The notes below the pieces were generated by a model. That model did not search any database. It was given only the letters and a program-made list of their open reading frames with translations, and was not told the origin of the DNA. From assembly GCA_002284615.2 (NCBI GenBank), contig MU069667.1, forward strand, positions 27,312-40,481: a stretch of DNA of 13,170 nucleotides, read 5' to 3'. The stretch comes from Dunaliella salina. Taxonomy: Eukaryota > Chlorophyta > Chlorophyceae > Chlamydomonadales > Dunaliellaceae. Position numbers and translations under genes: made by a program. The first letter of the stretch is position 1, and every line of letters begins with the position of its first letter. This document shows, in pieces, positions 1-7,775 of the stretch.

Positions 1-250
1 CCTGGCATTACTCTAGAGCACCTGGCATTACTCTAGAGCACCTGGCATTACTCTAGAGCACCTGGCATTACTCTAGAGCACCTGGCATTACTAGGAGCAC
101 CTGGCATTACTAGGAGCACCTGGCATTACTCGAGAGCGCCTGGCATTACTCGAGAGCACCTGGCATTACTCTAGAGCACCTGGCATTACTAGGAGCGCCT
201 GGCATCACTAGGAGCACCTGGCAATTTCTAGGAACACCTGGCATGTAAAA
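1..250. repeat. 19-20 bp minisatellite, about 12 units
   Basis: About a dozen head-to-tail units begin CCTGGCATTACT and end in AGCA or AGCG. The first four are identical 20-mers. Later units alternate between 20 and 19 bases by swapping the core CTCTAGAG for CTCGAGAG or CTAGGAG. The last units (217 onward) decay and the array fades near 250. It starts at base 1, so its full length is unknown. The cores are self-complementary octamers (TCTAGA and CTCGAG sites). The minus-strand open frame through it (repeating Met-Pro-Gly) is an artefact of the repeat. Confidence 0.95.
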
Positions 251-420
251 GAAAAGAGGAGTCTGTGGCAGTGCTACCTGGGCATGCTCTCCCGATTGGA
301 GGCCACCTCTCTCCCTCAGCCTCACCGATCCAGGGTGCACACAATGAATTGATGTACGTGTGCACACAAGCATCCCAGAGCACAGACACTGTTACGGCAC
401 CCACCTGCCTGTGTCATGTC

Positions 421-450
421 ACAAGGTTACAAGGTTACAATGTTACAAGG
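421..450. repeat. 8-bp tandem repeat (ACAAGGTT)
   Basis: Nearly four copies of ACAAGGTT with one G-to-T change in the third. The surrounding 407-497 also holds two related TGTGTCAYGTCACA segments, at 409-422 and 480-493, so this is a small locally duplicated patch. No gene is visible in 250-500. Confidence 0.8.
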
Positions 451-740
451 CCTCCAGTCAAAACGACTGACTGCTAGCCTGTGTCACGTCACACAGCTAG
501 GGTCAGTCAGTTTCGTCCATTGAAGCCGTTTATTTCCACTTCTTGGCCGAGGAAGGATCGACAAAGTGGCACGTACACGGCATTGGCCACCCTTGAACAC
601 AATGCTTCTGGAGGCAGCATCCCTTGCTGTGTGCCCCATGCATCCGTCCCTCCAGAGCCAAACTCAACACATTCTTCACTAAACAACCTTTCACCAAGCG
701 CTTTGAGCAAGAATGGGGAAGCACCCTCAGGTTCACCCAC

Positions 741-918
741 CTCTGCCAAGTCACAAAGCTCTTCCGGCAGGCAGCATCTCCGGCTGCGTGCCCTTTGAGC
801 CCACAATCTGCGCACTCCTGGTTGGCATTGCCGGGCTGCGCTGCAGGCTTGGCACGCTTGGCGTGGGAGGGCTGGCGCGCCACGCGCGGCTGCTTGGGGG
901 GCGTCACCTTTTGGCTGC
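741..918 (-). CDS. zinc-knuckle exon (CX2CX4HX6C)
   Basis: This is a GC-rich minus-strand exon. The acceptor is ACATGCAG just before base 918 (a second AG allows a start at 914). A donor reads GGCAGAG|GTGGGT at 741, or GTGG|GTGAAC at 737. The frame enters in phase 1, as do most exons of this gene. It encodes a basic Pro/Lys/Ala-rich stretch (PPKQPRVARQPSHAKRAKP), then CADCGLKGHAAGDAACRKSF. The last segment is a zinc knuckle with spacing C-x2-C-x4-H-x6-C and the Gly-His and Gly-Asp pairs common in such knuckles, which bind single-stranded nucleic acid or proteins. If no donor is used, the frame runs on to a stop at 530-532, where AATAAA overlaps the stop codon and could be a polyadenylation signal. 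The spacing occurs in TAF1 but also in unrelated proteins, so the family is open. Confidence 0.65.
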
Positions 919-920
919 CT

Positions 921-937
921 GCATGTGTATATGTGTA

Positions 938-1029
<92 letters not shown>

Positions 1030-1050
1030 TGCGCGCGCACGCATGTGTGT
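921..1050. repeat. (GT)n microsatellite with alternating purine-pyrimidine flanks
   Basis: The pure GT run covers about 942-1025 (roughly 42 dinucleotides). It is flanked by ATGTGTATATGTGTATAC on the left and GTGCGCGTGCGCGCGCACGC on the right. On the minus strand it is a (CA)n tract ending about 20 bases before the acceptor of the zinc-knuckle exon, where a pyrimidine tract would be expected. The CG/CA alternation could adopt Z-DNA. The open frames through it (poly Val-Cys and His-Thr) are repeat artefacts. Confidence 0.97.
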
Positions 1051-1852
1051 TATGCCAGCACAGTTTTGACTGCAAACGTTGCAAGCTGACTTTTGCCATC
1101 CACCCGCCATGTCTACGCCATCTGTGCCACATAGCAATGCCACTTTTTGCTGGAGCAGTTCACCATCTTCCCTCTGTCTGCCATCTACATTGGGTTCAAA
1201 GCTGCATTTTGCAGCCATTGGATTTTTGCAAGGCAAGTCAGGGAGACAAAAAACAGGCTGATTGGCCCATGCCGCGGTTCTGTGGGCCATCCATCCACCT
1301 TTACGCTGTCCAGGGAAACTGAAATTCACAGGGCTTAAGCTTTTCTGCCAGTGACAGACTTCAAGCCAAACTTCCATCTGCCGATGTGTGCCATCTGTGC
1401 AGCATATTGATGATAGAATTTTTGGCCATTTGGCGTGAGGTCCATCCCATGCACAATTCACCCCTTCCTCAGGCAAGCTGTCTCACATTGCGTTTCTTCC
1501 CTACGACCATATCTCAGCACCCAATGCACCATTCCAGGACCTGGAAAGTGCGTTGTGTGGCTGATTTTTTCCTCTACAGGGATGCATAAGGTTGGTGTGA
1601 GGTGCGATGGAGTGAAAAAAGGGATTGGAACCACATCAAAACAGGTGCCATTCCTCAGCCGTTTTACCAATCCACAACCCGAAAATTGCATAAATCGCTT
1701 TTATTAGGTCTGCAAAAGGAAAAGGAAAAGGAAAAGGAAAAGCTACACAAGTGGGACTAGCCCCCCAGCATCACAGAAGGAACAACCTTGGCACCCGGAA
1801 AGGCCCGCCGCATTCAACCCCCCCAGAATCAGGCATGCAACTCTGTTGCAAG
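1051..1852. other. no supported gene; probable intron DNA
   Basis: About 800 bases with no convincing exon on either strand. It holds short open frames without good splice signals, and a purine-rich simple repeat listed separately. On the gene model used here it is minus-strand intron upstream of the zinc-knuckle exon. Confidence 0.5.
1714..1742. repeat. (AAAAGG)n simple repeat
   Basis: Almost five perfect copies of AAAAGG, all purine on the plus strand. It lies in otherwise unremarkable non-coding DNA. Confidence 0.95.
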
Positions 1853-2053
1853 TCAAGGTCGGATTTCAGTTGTGGACCAGCAAGAGCGCGCTGAGGAGTC
1901 AAACAAATCTGTGTGCCGATTTCTAAGTATCTCATCAACTGAGCAATCTAATTCTATTTTACACATTACATTGGTCTGCAACTTTGTGCCAAATTGGGGG
2001 CGACAATTTGCAGCATTGGCAAGCTGACAGAGGTCTTCTGCGCCAACATCCAT
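1853..2053 (-). CDS. possible minus-strand exon or small ORF, unrecognised
   Basis: A 66-codon open frame with a balanced amino-acid composition. It starts MDVGAEDLCQLANAANC and ends at a TGA at 1853-1855. The same frame stays open upstream to about 2130 and adds a short Arg-Gly run (CRGRGG), which is of interest because the surrounding gene has RG boxes. A possible acceptor (AATGTCAG) lies near 2120 and a weak donor-like GTAATG sits inside. It lies between the acidic exon and the zinc-knuckle exon on the same strand, so it may be another exon or chance. I do not recognise a domain. Confidence 0.27.
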   Translation of the reverse strand: MDVGAEDLCQLANAANCRPQFGTKLQTNVMCKIELDCSVDEILRNRHTDLFDSSARSCWSTTEIRP

Positions 2054-2524
2054 CCCGATGGTCCCCCCCCCTCCCGCGGCACACTTCCCTAGAGTGTGTC
2101 ACCCCGCAAAATCTGACATTGCAGCATAATTAGACGTCCTAGGAGCATCTTAAGTCCAGGAGCGCTGGTCATTCGGTGCGAGTTTAAAAATCAATTTTTC
2201 CTTCCAAAATGGCTGCGGAACAGTCTGTGAGCCACATGCAGCACCTCTACGTGCCAAGTTTTCTGCAAATCTCAATGTTTGTGGCATACTAATATGCGTA
2301 GGTGTGCTAAAGGTACACAAGGATGCAAATTGCAGGATGCATGAGCAGCTAAGTGAGACAGTCGTTAAGCCAGGGACCAAACTTCAGGGCAAAAAGCCAT
2401 CCGCCATCCGTCCATCGTTTGTGCTGCATGTTGATGATGGAACCTCGCAAAGGTGGGCACCTCTCTGACATCATAGGAGGTGCTCTTTCCCAAATTTGCT
2501 CCTCGAATCCACTTACGCCAACCA

Positions 2525-2551
2525 TGATCTTTATCATTCCGATAAAGATCA
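2525..2551. repeat. perfect inverted repeat, 11-bp arms, 5-nt loop
   Basis: TGATCTTTATC and GATAAAGATCA are exact reverse complements separated by ATTCC. The stem is AT-rich with no poly-T tail, so it is not a typical terminator. It lies in apparent non-coding DNA and its role is unknown. Confidence 0.85.
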
Positions 2552-4251
2552 ATGCTCACCAGAAATTGATATAAACCGGAGGACCTTGAACCACTCTCCT
2601 GGCTTCAGATACTCCAAATCAACCCAGGCTCTCAGCTTCACCCCGTATCATTTCTCGCTCCCAAAACTTTGTATTTTCAAACCAAATACATCAGGGTGGA
2701 CACTGGCCTCTTGAATCCTTGGCAAGCACGAGGCTCTTGTAAACTCTGGGAGGCTATTTGGAAGTACACTCTCAGACGAGCAGTGTAACCAAAATCCGGA
2801 AAATAGACCGAAAATCGTCTGTAGGCGCCAAACAAAAGTCCGTGCAATTGTTTAGAGAAGTGCACATATCTAGGAGCGATGAGGATGAGCCAGGGGATGC
2901 GGTGGAATTTGGATAGCGTTGGAGTCCCAGCCTCGCAACCATATGGCATGGAGCCCCGAAAGCAGAGGACGTCGTCTGGAGCAGCACAAAGAGCATGAAA
3001 GAGAACCTTCCGAGCAGTGCCCTTGCAGTGCCCGGCATGGTGGCCTTGCGTGCTGGTGGTGCTCCCAGCTGAGTGAGCCAGTGTGCAAGCTGTGGTGCAA
3101 GTCCTGCTCCAGCTGCTCAGCACACCCAACCCCCCAAACGTGAGGGATCACCTAAACCCTGGTATCTGCGAGGGATGAGCTGGGGCTGGAGCGCGCATGC
3201 AAGCTCATCTAACATTGCGCTGCAACAAGGGCGTGCAAGATGAGATGGCAGAATGCATGGAGTAACTGGAGGCTCAGAAGATGCCTAGACAGATGCCTAT
3301 ACAGTGTCGCTGGACGTGGGCAGGTGAGTAAGGGGTGTGGGGACCTAAGCGGCGCGGGAGCCGGGATCGTGGGTTGCTCCCTTCCGCGATGCCCTTCAAA
3401 ATTGCCGTTCTCATTGTTAAACCTTTCATTTAAAGCCAACCCCTTAATCATTACAAAGAACACCGTGTAAAGCATGGGGAGGTGGCGTAAATGTATGTGA
3501 AAGCAACTTTTAAGGACAACTGCTGCAGCTGAGTCTCGCCGAGCCTGAAGAGATTCGCAGAGACTTTGGGAGTCTAGTTCAGACGTCGGGTGGCGCCGTT
3601 CCACACATGCTGACTTACACACAATGCCAGAATCCTTAATAATCAAATATAGCAAACAGGGGACTCAAAGATTGACCTATGTGGCACCCCTTATGCTGGA
3701 TTTACTCTTTTTAAAATGGCTGAAACTCTGTACCTTACCAATCACTTGGCCTTTTCGCTCCATTTCCTACAGAATTTTTTTGTTACCAGGAGGCGCCAGT
3801 TTGTGTAACTTTTTGCCAGAATGTGTGAATTGGCTTAAAAAACTATGCATTTGGAATCCTGAGCTTGAGAGCTATCAATTGGTATATAAATGAGTCCGAT
3901 TGGAGGTCAGTGGGGTTGGGTGGTCGAGGGGGGTCTGGACTTTCTTGGACCCTCCCTCCCAAACTTTTCTGGGACAGTTCCAAGAAATCTTAAATATTCA
4001 TCAGATTCCTGAGCTTGAGAGTTGTCGATTGGCACCCTCTTTGTGAAAATTGGGCAAGGGGAAGGGGGGGGGGTCCTCTTTTTCACAGCTGGGAGTTAGG
4101 ACCATACAAGCAAGGGTGTGGGCAGCACGGGGTGCGGAAGCAAACGTGCAGGAAATCAATCCAAGCTTCCAGGATATAGTGACAAGCTGCAAACTCTAAC
4201 TTTTGTTAAAAGGGTTCCTCCCTTAATGCACGCGGACTTTGGCGTAGACTT

Positions 4252-4280
4252 TCCTTTTCTTTTCTTTTTCTTTTCTTTTC
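4252..4280. repeat. (TTTTC)n pyrimidine tract
   Basis: An imperfect run of TTTTC/TTTC units on the plus strand, ending in TTTTCAAG. It could act as a polypyrimidine tract before an AAG on the plus strand, but no convincing exon follows. Confidence 0.85.
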
Positions 4281-4965
4281 AAGGTGCAGTGTGTTATTGC
4301 ATGGTGAAGTCAGGGAAGCACTTTGTAGAATTGTAAGCCAGTTGTGAGTGCCTGGAAGGCCATGTATGCAGGGGCGTCCACTGCTCAGTTTTCACCCCAC
4401 AACTCTGCACCAATTCATTTCTCATTGTGCTGAGTACGCAGATGGATGCAGATTTAAAAGAGGAGCAGATTGGTTCCCTCCTTGTCAGGATTGGGGCACT
4501 GGAAGGGGGGTTTTGGGGTGGGTGGGTGGGTCAGAGGGGTCCCACCCAAAATTTACACATGCCAGCAGTCAAAATTTTGTTTGGCGCCTCCTGTTACCAA
4601 GAACCCAAATCACCAGAGGTCACCCAATTCGATGCAGGAAGTGATAGGAAGTGGAAGCTTTGGCCGTGAAAATTAGGGTCCATGCCACGGCTACTTTGTT
4701 AGGGTGCTCCATTTTTGCCGAGCCCTGCAGCATTGACGGCTACATTCTGACCAAAGGCAAGTGCTTCAGGTCTTGGGCACTAACGCAATGAGCAACTAAC
4801 AAATGCCTGTTTTCGGGAGGGGTGTCGTTTTGTACACCTCTGCTGGTATTTGTGGCCTTCTAGCATCAAAAGCCAAATGTGCCTAGAAACTCTCCCTTCA
4901 TCAATTAAGGAAAAGGAGACAACGACATGCACGCAGGCGTGCCCCCTCCCCTGACAACCTCCAAA

Positions 4966-5037
4966 GGGTCCTGCAATTGCTGGCAGGTCCTCCCCATCAG
5001 TCTGTTGGTCCATATCTAGGGTGTCATATCTAAAGGG
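4966..5037 (-). repeat. decayed donor-side copy of the acidic exon
   Basis: This 72-base segment matches 5069-5140 at an offset of about 103 bases, with around ten changes. It repeats the end of the acidic exon (DTLDMDQQ...DGE..LPA) plus the start of its intron. The exon's donor CAGCAG|GTGCGG reads CAGCAATTGCAGG here, so the splice site is lost. A nearby GGAG|GTTGTC could substitute. The segment is more likely intronic debris of a tandem duplication than an exon, although its frame stays open. Confidence 0.8.
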
Positions 5038-5079
5038 CACCTCATGGTCACCTAAAGGGTCATCTGAAGGGTCCCGCAC

Positions 5080-5199
5080 CTGCTGGCAACTCCTCCCCAT
5101 CAGGCTGTTGGTCCATGTCTAGGGTGTCATCTAAAATAGGCCCTCCATCCTCTCCCTCCTCTTCGGCCTCCCAATCGTCCACGTCATCTTTGTCAAGGC
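5080..5199 (-). CDS. acidic Asp/Glu-rich exon, phase 1-1
   Basis: A 120-base exon with acceptor CATGTGCGTAG before base 5199 and donor CAGCAG|GTGCGG after base 5080. Both junctions are phase 1, so it could be skipped without a frameshift. It encodes about 40 residues beginning GLDKDDVDDWEAEEEGEDGG and ending DGEELPA. The run is strongly acidic and probably disordered, of the kind seen in chromatin and transcription proteins that contact basic partners. It follows the two RG-repeat exons in transcript order, giving a basic-then-acidic layout. Partial copies of both its edges surround it: the donor side at 4966-5037 and the acceptor side in the 5191-5560 array. No domain family is recognised. 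Confidence 0.72.
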
Positions 5200-5560
5200 C
5201 TACGCACATGGACATGCACGCAGTTAGACATGTCAAGGCTTGCGAACACATAGATGCCCCGAGTGAGACAAAACAGCCATGACCCTGTCAAGGCCTGCGC
5301 ACACACAGACGCACCAAGTTTCGCAACCAGCGACCATGCATTACATGGCTTGCAAACACACGGATGCCCCAAGTAAGACATGACAGCCATGATCTTGTCA
5401 AAGCCTGTACACACAGATGCCCCAAGTTGAACAACAGTGACCATGCATTACATGGCTTGCAAACACATGGATGCCCCAAGGAAGACCGCACAGCCATGTT
5501 TGACCATTGTCAAATGCCTGCACACACAGGATGCGCTCAGTCAGAGAGTGGCTACAACAT
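5191..5560. repeat. 55-bp tandem array seeded by a 3' splice site
   Basis: Seven related units start near 5191, 5231, 5286, 5341, 5396, 5449 and 5509, mostly 53-60 bp apart. Two subtypes alternate in the middle (TGTCAAGGCCTGCRCAC and TTACATGGCTTGCAAACAC), giving a 110-bp higher-order period. On the minus strand each unit repeats the acceptor and first bases of the acidic exon (TGTGCGYAG|GCCTTGAC). The AG survives in the units at 5191, 5286, 5396 and 5509 and has become AA in those at 5231, 5341 and 5449. Between the boundaries lies a shared GGATGCCCCAAGT segment. Confidence 0.88.
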
Positions 5561-5780
5561 GGCCTAAGCGCAAGCATACAAGCATATGTCCCACGAAAGA
5601 CAGAAAGGCAATGGCATGGCCTTCACGCATCAGAAAAGTATCGGGTGGTGTTTAAAAGGCCAGGATGGTACCTTCAAAAGCGTCACTCCTCTTGTGCTCT
5701 GCCCGTATGCATGTGGACAAACAGCAGGAAAGCAACTACATTGGCTGCATGTGAATGCAGAATTGATGGACAGAAATCTT

Positions 5781-5850
5781 CCCTAAACCTTAACACTAAC
5801 CCCAACCCCTAGCCCTAAATCTAACCCTAAAGCCTAATCCTAGCCCTATA
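5781..5850. repeat. degenerate interstitial telomere-like repeat (CCCTAAA/CCCTAA)
   Basis: About ten imperfect units such as CCCTAAA, CCTTAACA, CTAACCC, CCCTAAAT and CTAACCCTAAAG run in one orientation. The unit length wavers between 6 and 8. Algae and plants commonly use CCCTAAA telomeres and many other eukaryotes CCCTAA; this patch mixes both. It is internal and decayed, so it is a relic or a chance repeat rather than a chromosome end. Confidence 0.75.
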
Positions 5851-5938
5851 CCCAAGTCATGGTATTCACCAACATGTGCATCAAGTCAGGAATGACAAAG
5901 ACACAGCCTGCGCTAAATGATGCACACAAATGACGCAC

Positions 5939-5957
5939 ATTCCATTCCATTCCATTA
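5939..5957. repeat. (ATTCC)n short simple repeat
   Basis: Three to four copies of ATTCC ending in ATTAC. Short and probably incidental. Confidence 0.8.
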
Positions 5958-6830
5958 CATTATATTCGGAGATTAAACGAAAAAGCAGTCTCTCTTCTGG
6001 AAAAAACGGAAAAAATCGATTGCACACAACAAAATAGTAAGCCCCGGCCATGGCCTGTGCACTTCAATGCACTTTGCAGGAGAGCATGCTTCCTGCCCAC
6101 TTTTTGGCTCAAGTTTGATTCCTTTCATTTGTACACTCCATCCCCAATGGAGTATTTCCATCATTCACCCATTACCCTTTACTCATCATCACGTTCCACG
6201 CTCTCCTCCAGGTACTAATATGTACTTACCTCGGCACTTCGAATCACACTTGTCCGGTCTACAGAAACGCAACTTGACAAATGCCAAGCTTAGCCACAGG
6301 TCACTATACCAGGCCCACCCACCAGTCACCCATCCTCCCCTAGAAATCGAAAATTGACGAGGCATCTCTCCCTGAGCGGCTCCAATCCCACAGAACCCAA
6401 ACCCACGCACCTCGTTTTTGCGACAATGACAGCTCTCAGAAGCCAAATCACCAAAGCGTCACCAAGCTGTATGTCCCGTTCAGCTCCAAGTTTGAAGCCG
6501 CAATATCTTTAAACTGGCAGTGTTTCTTGTTGCAGTTGTTATTGCAATTATTTTTGATTGCTGTTGTCGCATTCAAGCATCCTGGATCTCCCTTATAAGC
6601 GTTGTCGGCACCCTTGTCCGCCTCCTTGTCCCCTGCCTCACATCCAAAAACAGAAACGCCTGGACGCGACCAATAATCAATCACAAAGGAGCCATCATAG
6701 GACCCCCCGCACACTTCACTGTCTCCTGCACTTATTCCTGCTGCCACAAAACTGAAGCACCTCGGAGGATGTAATTATAAGAAGTTACTTTGACATGCTA
6801 AAGGCACCCCTCGTCCACTTCAATACTCAC

Positions 6831-6938
6831 CAAGGCGTAATCGAGGCACCCCTCGCCCGCGCCCACGGCCTCTGCCCCTGCCTCTTCCGCGACCACGTCC
6901 AGCGCCCGGGATTGTGGCGGGAGGCGCACCCAGCAGGC
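6831..6938 (-). CDS. RG-repeat (RGG-like box) exon, phase 1-1
   Basis: A 108-base exon with acceptor GCATGCTTGCAG before base 6938 and consensus-like donor CTTG|GTGAGT after base 6831. Both ends are phase 1. In that frame it reads LLGAPPATIPGAG, then about eight Arg-Gly pairs, then VPRLRL. Arg-Gly boxes bind RNA and are arginine-methylation substrates in nuclear and nucleolar proteins. One alternative frame is also open but gives a Trp/Arg-rich sequence. The RG frame is preferred because it fits the phase of the neighbouring exons and matches the RG run of the exon at 9895-9976. The acceptor region itself carries a doubled GCATGCTT motif. Confidence 0.75.
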
Positions 6939-7319
6939 CTGCAAGCATGCAAGCATGCACACCAGGGATAGGCAATTTAGGCCAGCATTAAATTGTCGGC
7001 AAACCAAAGCTTTTTTTTCAAGGTTGGTGAGCTACAATGCAACTTCCACATACCCTTTGGAAGAAACTCCCAAACCTGTTGACTCCCCGCCCTTAAAATT
7101 TTGGCCGATTTTCTCAAGTCATCAAATGCTGTTGATTGTGCCCTGGAGAGGGTAAGTCAATTCCGATGAGGTTGGGTGGGCAGTTGGGTTGCAGATGCCA
7201 TCCCCTTCCTTTCCCATGCACCCTCTCTTGCCTTCAAACAGAATGATACAACACTATTCTAAACCTTGATTTTTGCAGAGTGGTTGGCAAATCTGCTCAG
7301 TCGGACCAACAAATGACCC
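6939..7319. other. non-coding gap with one plus-strand exon-like island
   Basis: Read as minus-strand intron upstream of the RG exon. On the plus strand, 7119-7151 lies between TTTTCTCAAG and a strong GAGAGG|GTAAGT donor. It is 33 bases long and reads SSNAVDCALER. This is too little to call a gene. Confidence 0.4.
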
Positions 7320-7775
7320 AGCCCTGATGCACAGCACAGGCAGTGGGTGTACATGTGCACTGCTATTCTTGTATACATAGCAGGTAGGCACCAATGATGC
7401 CTGGCATGGACTGAAACTCACAACCTGCAGGCCTGATGCACACAACACAGGGATGGGTGTTCATGTGCACTGCCGTGTCTTGTACGTCTCTCACTTGTCT
7501 CTCAAGTGTCCTGTCCATGTCTGGCGCATGTGCGCAGCCATGTCCTCGCAGAGCAGGCAACAAGCGATGATGCTTGGCATGGTTGATGGAGACTCACACC
7601 CTGCAGGCGTGCTCATGCGCACTGCTGTGTTTCATACGTCTTTTAAGTGTCTCTCAATGTCCCCCGCATGAGCACAGCCATGTGCTCGCAGAGCAGGCAG
7701 CAAGCTGTGATGCCTGGCATGGTTGATGGAGACTCACGCCCTGCAGGCGTGCATGCATGTGTTCATGCACACACC
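7320..7775. repeat. minisatellite of diverged 107-173 bp units
   Basis: Recurrent blocks share GATGCYTGGCATGG followed by ACTCAC and CCTGCAGGC, at 7396, 7569 and 7709. A second shared block (CTGATGCACA to CATGTGCACTGC) occurs at 7326 and 7433. A third (AGCCATGTSCTCGCAGAGCAGGCA) recurs about 140 bases apart, near 7536 and 7676. On the minus strand the blocks carry CCTGCAG and GCGTGAGTC, which resemble an acceptor and a donor. No exon could be placed here, but the form is like the exon-edge duplications elsewhere in the window. Confidence 0.8.

Larger units (their letters stand above)
2131..4965. other. long stretch without a supported gene
   Basis: About 2.8 kb of mostly AT-rich DNA, read here as minus-strand intron. 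It contains a perfect hairpin (2525-2551) and a (TTTTC)n tract. Overlapping open frames cover both strands of 2680-3640. On the plus strand around 2880-3060 there are protein-like stretches broken by stops (for example SDEDEPGDAVEFG followed by TAG). A CAG|GTGAGT donor-like site sits at 3331-3332. At 3524-3636 a plus frame reads EEIRRDFGSLVQTSGG and ends in TAA. None forms a consistent gene. A tiny plus ORF at 2209-2292 starts MAAEQSVSHMQHLY and is also unproven. Confidence 0.5.
5561..6830. other. no well-supported gene; telomere-like and simple repeats
   Basis: Probable intron DNA holding a CCCTAAA-like patch and an ATTCC run. One plus-strand segment (6212-6357) is preceded by a pyrimidine-rich acceptor (CTCTCCTCCAG). 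It stays open for 48 codons to a TGA and reads MYLPRHFESHLSGLQKRN near its start. It could be a terminal exon of a plus-strand gene, but no partner exon is secure. The other open frames here look like chance. Confidence 0.45.

Noticed and set aside
1..250. CRISPR array
   Set aside because: Units are contiguous 19-20 mers with no unique spacers, and the window is eukaryotic.
146..373. Minus-strand ORF with Met-Pro-Gly repeats
   Set aside because: It arises from the 19-20 bp minisatellite; unit lengths of 19 and 20 break the frame repeatedly, so there is no protein-level periodicity.
507..1476. Open frames rich in His-Thr or Val-Cys over the GT tract
   Set aside because: They are translations of the dinucleotide repeat, open on both strands and in several frames. 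Only the GC-rich segment at 741-918 beside the tract is kept.
2677..3151. Retrotransposon reverse transcriptase remnant
   Set aside because: Several overlapping frames look protein-like, but no catalytic motif, terminal repeat or target-site duplication could be seen.
5781..5850. True chromosome end
   Set aside because: The repeats are short and degenerate, with unique sequence on both sides.
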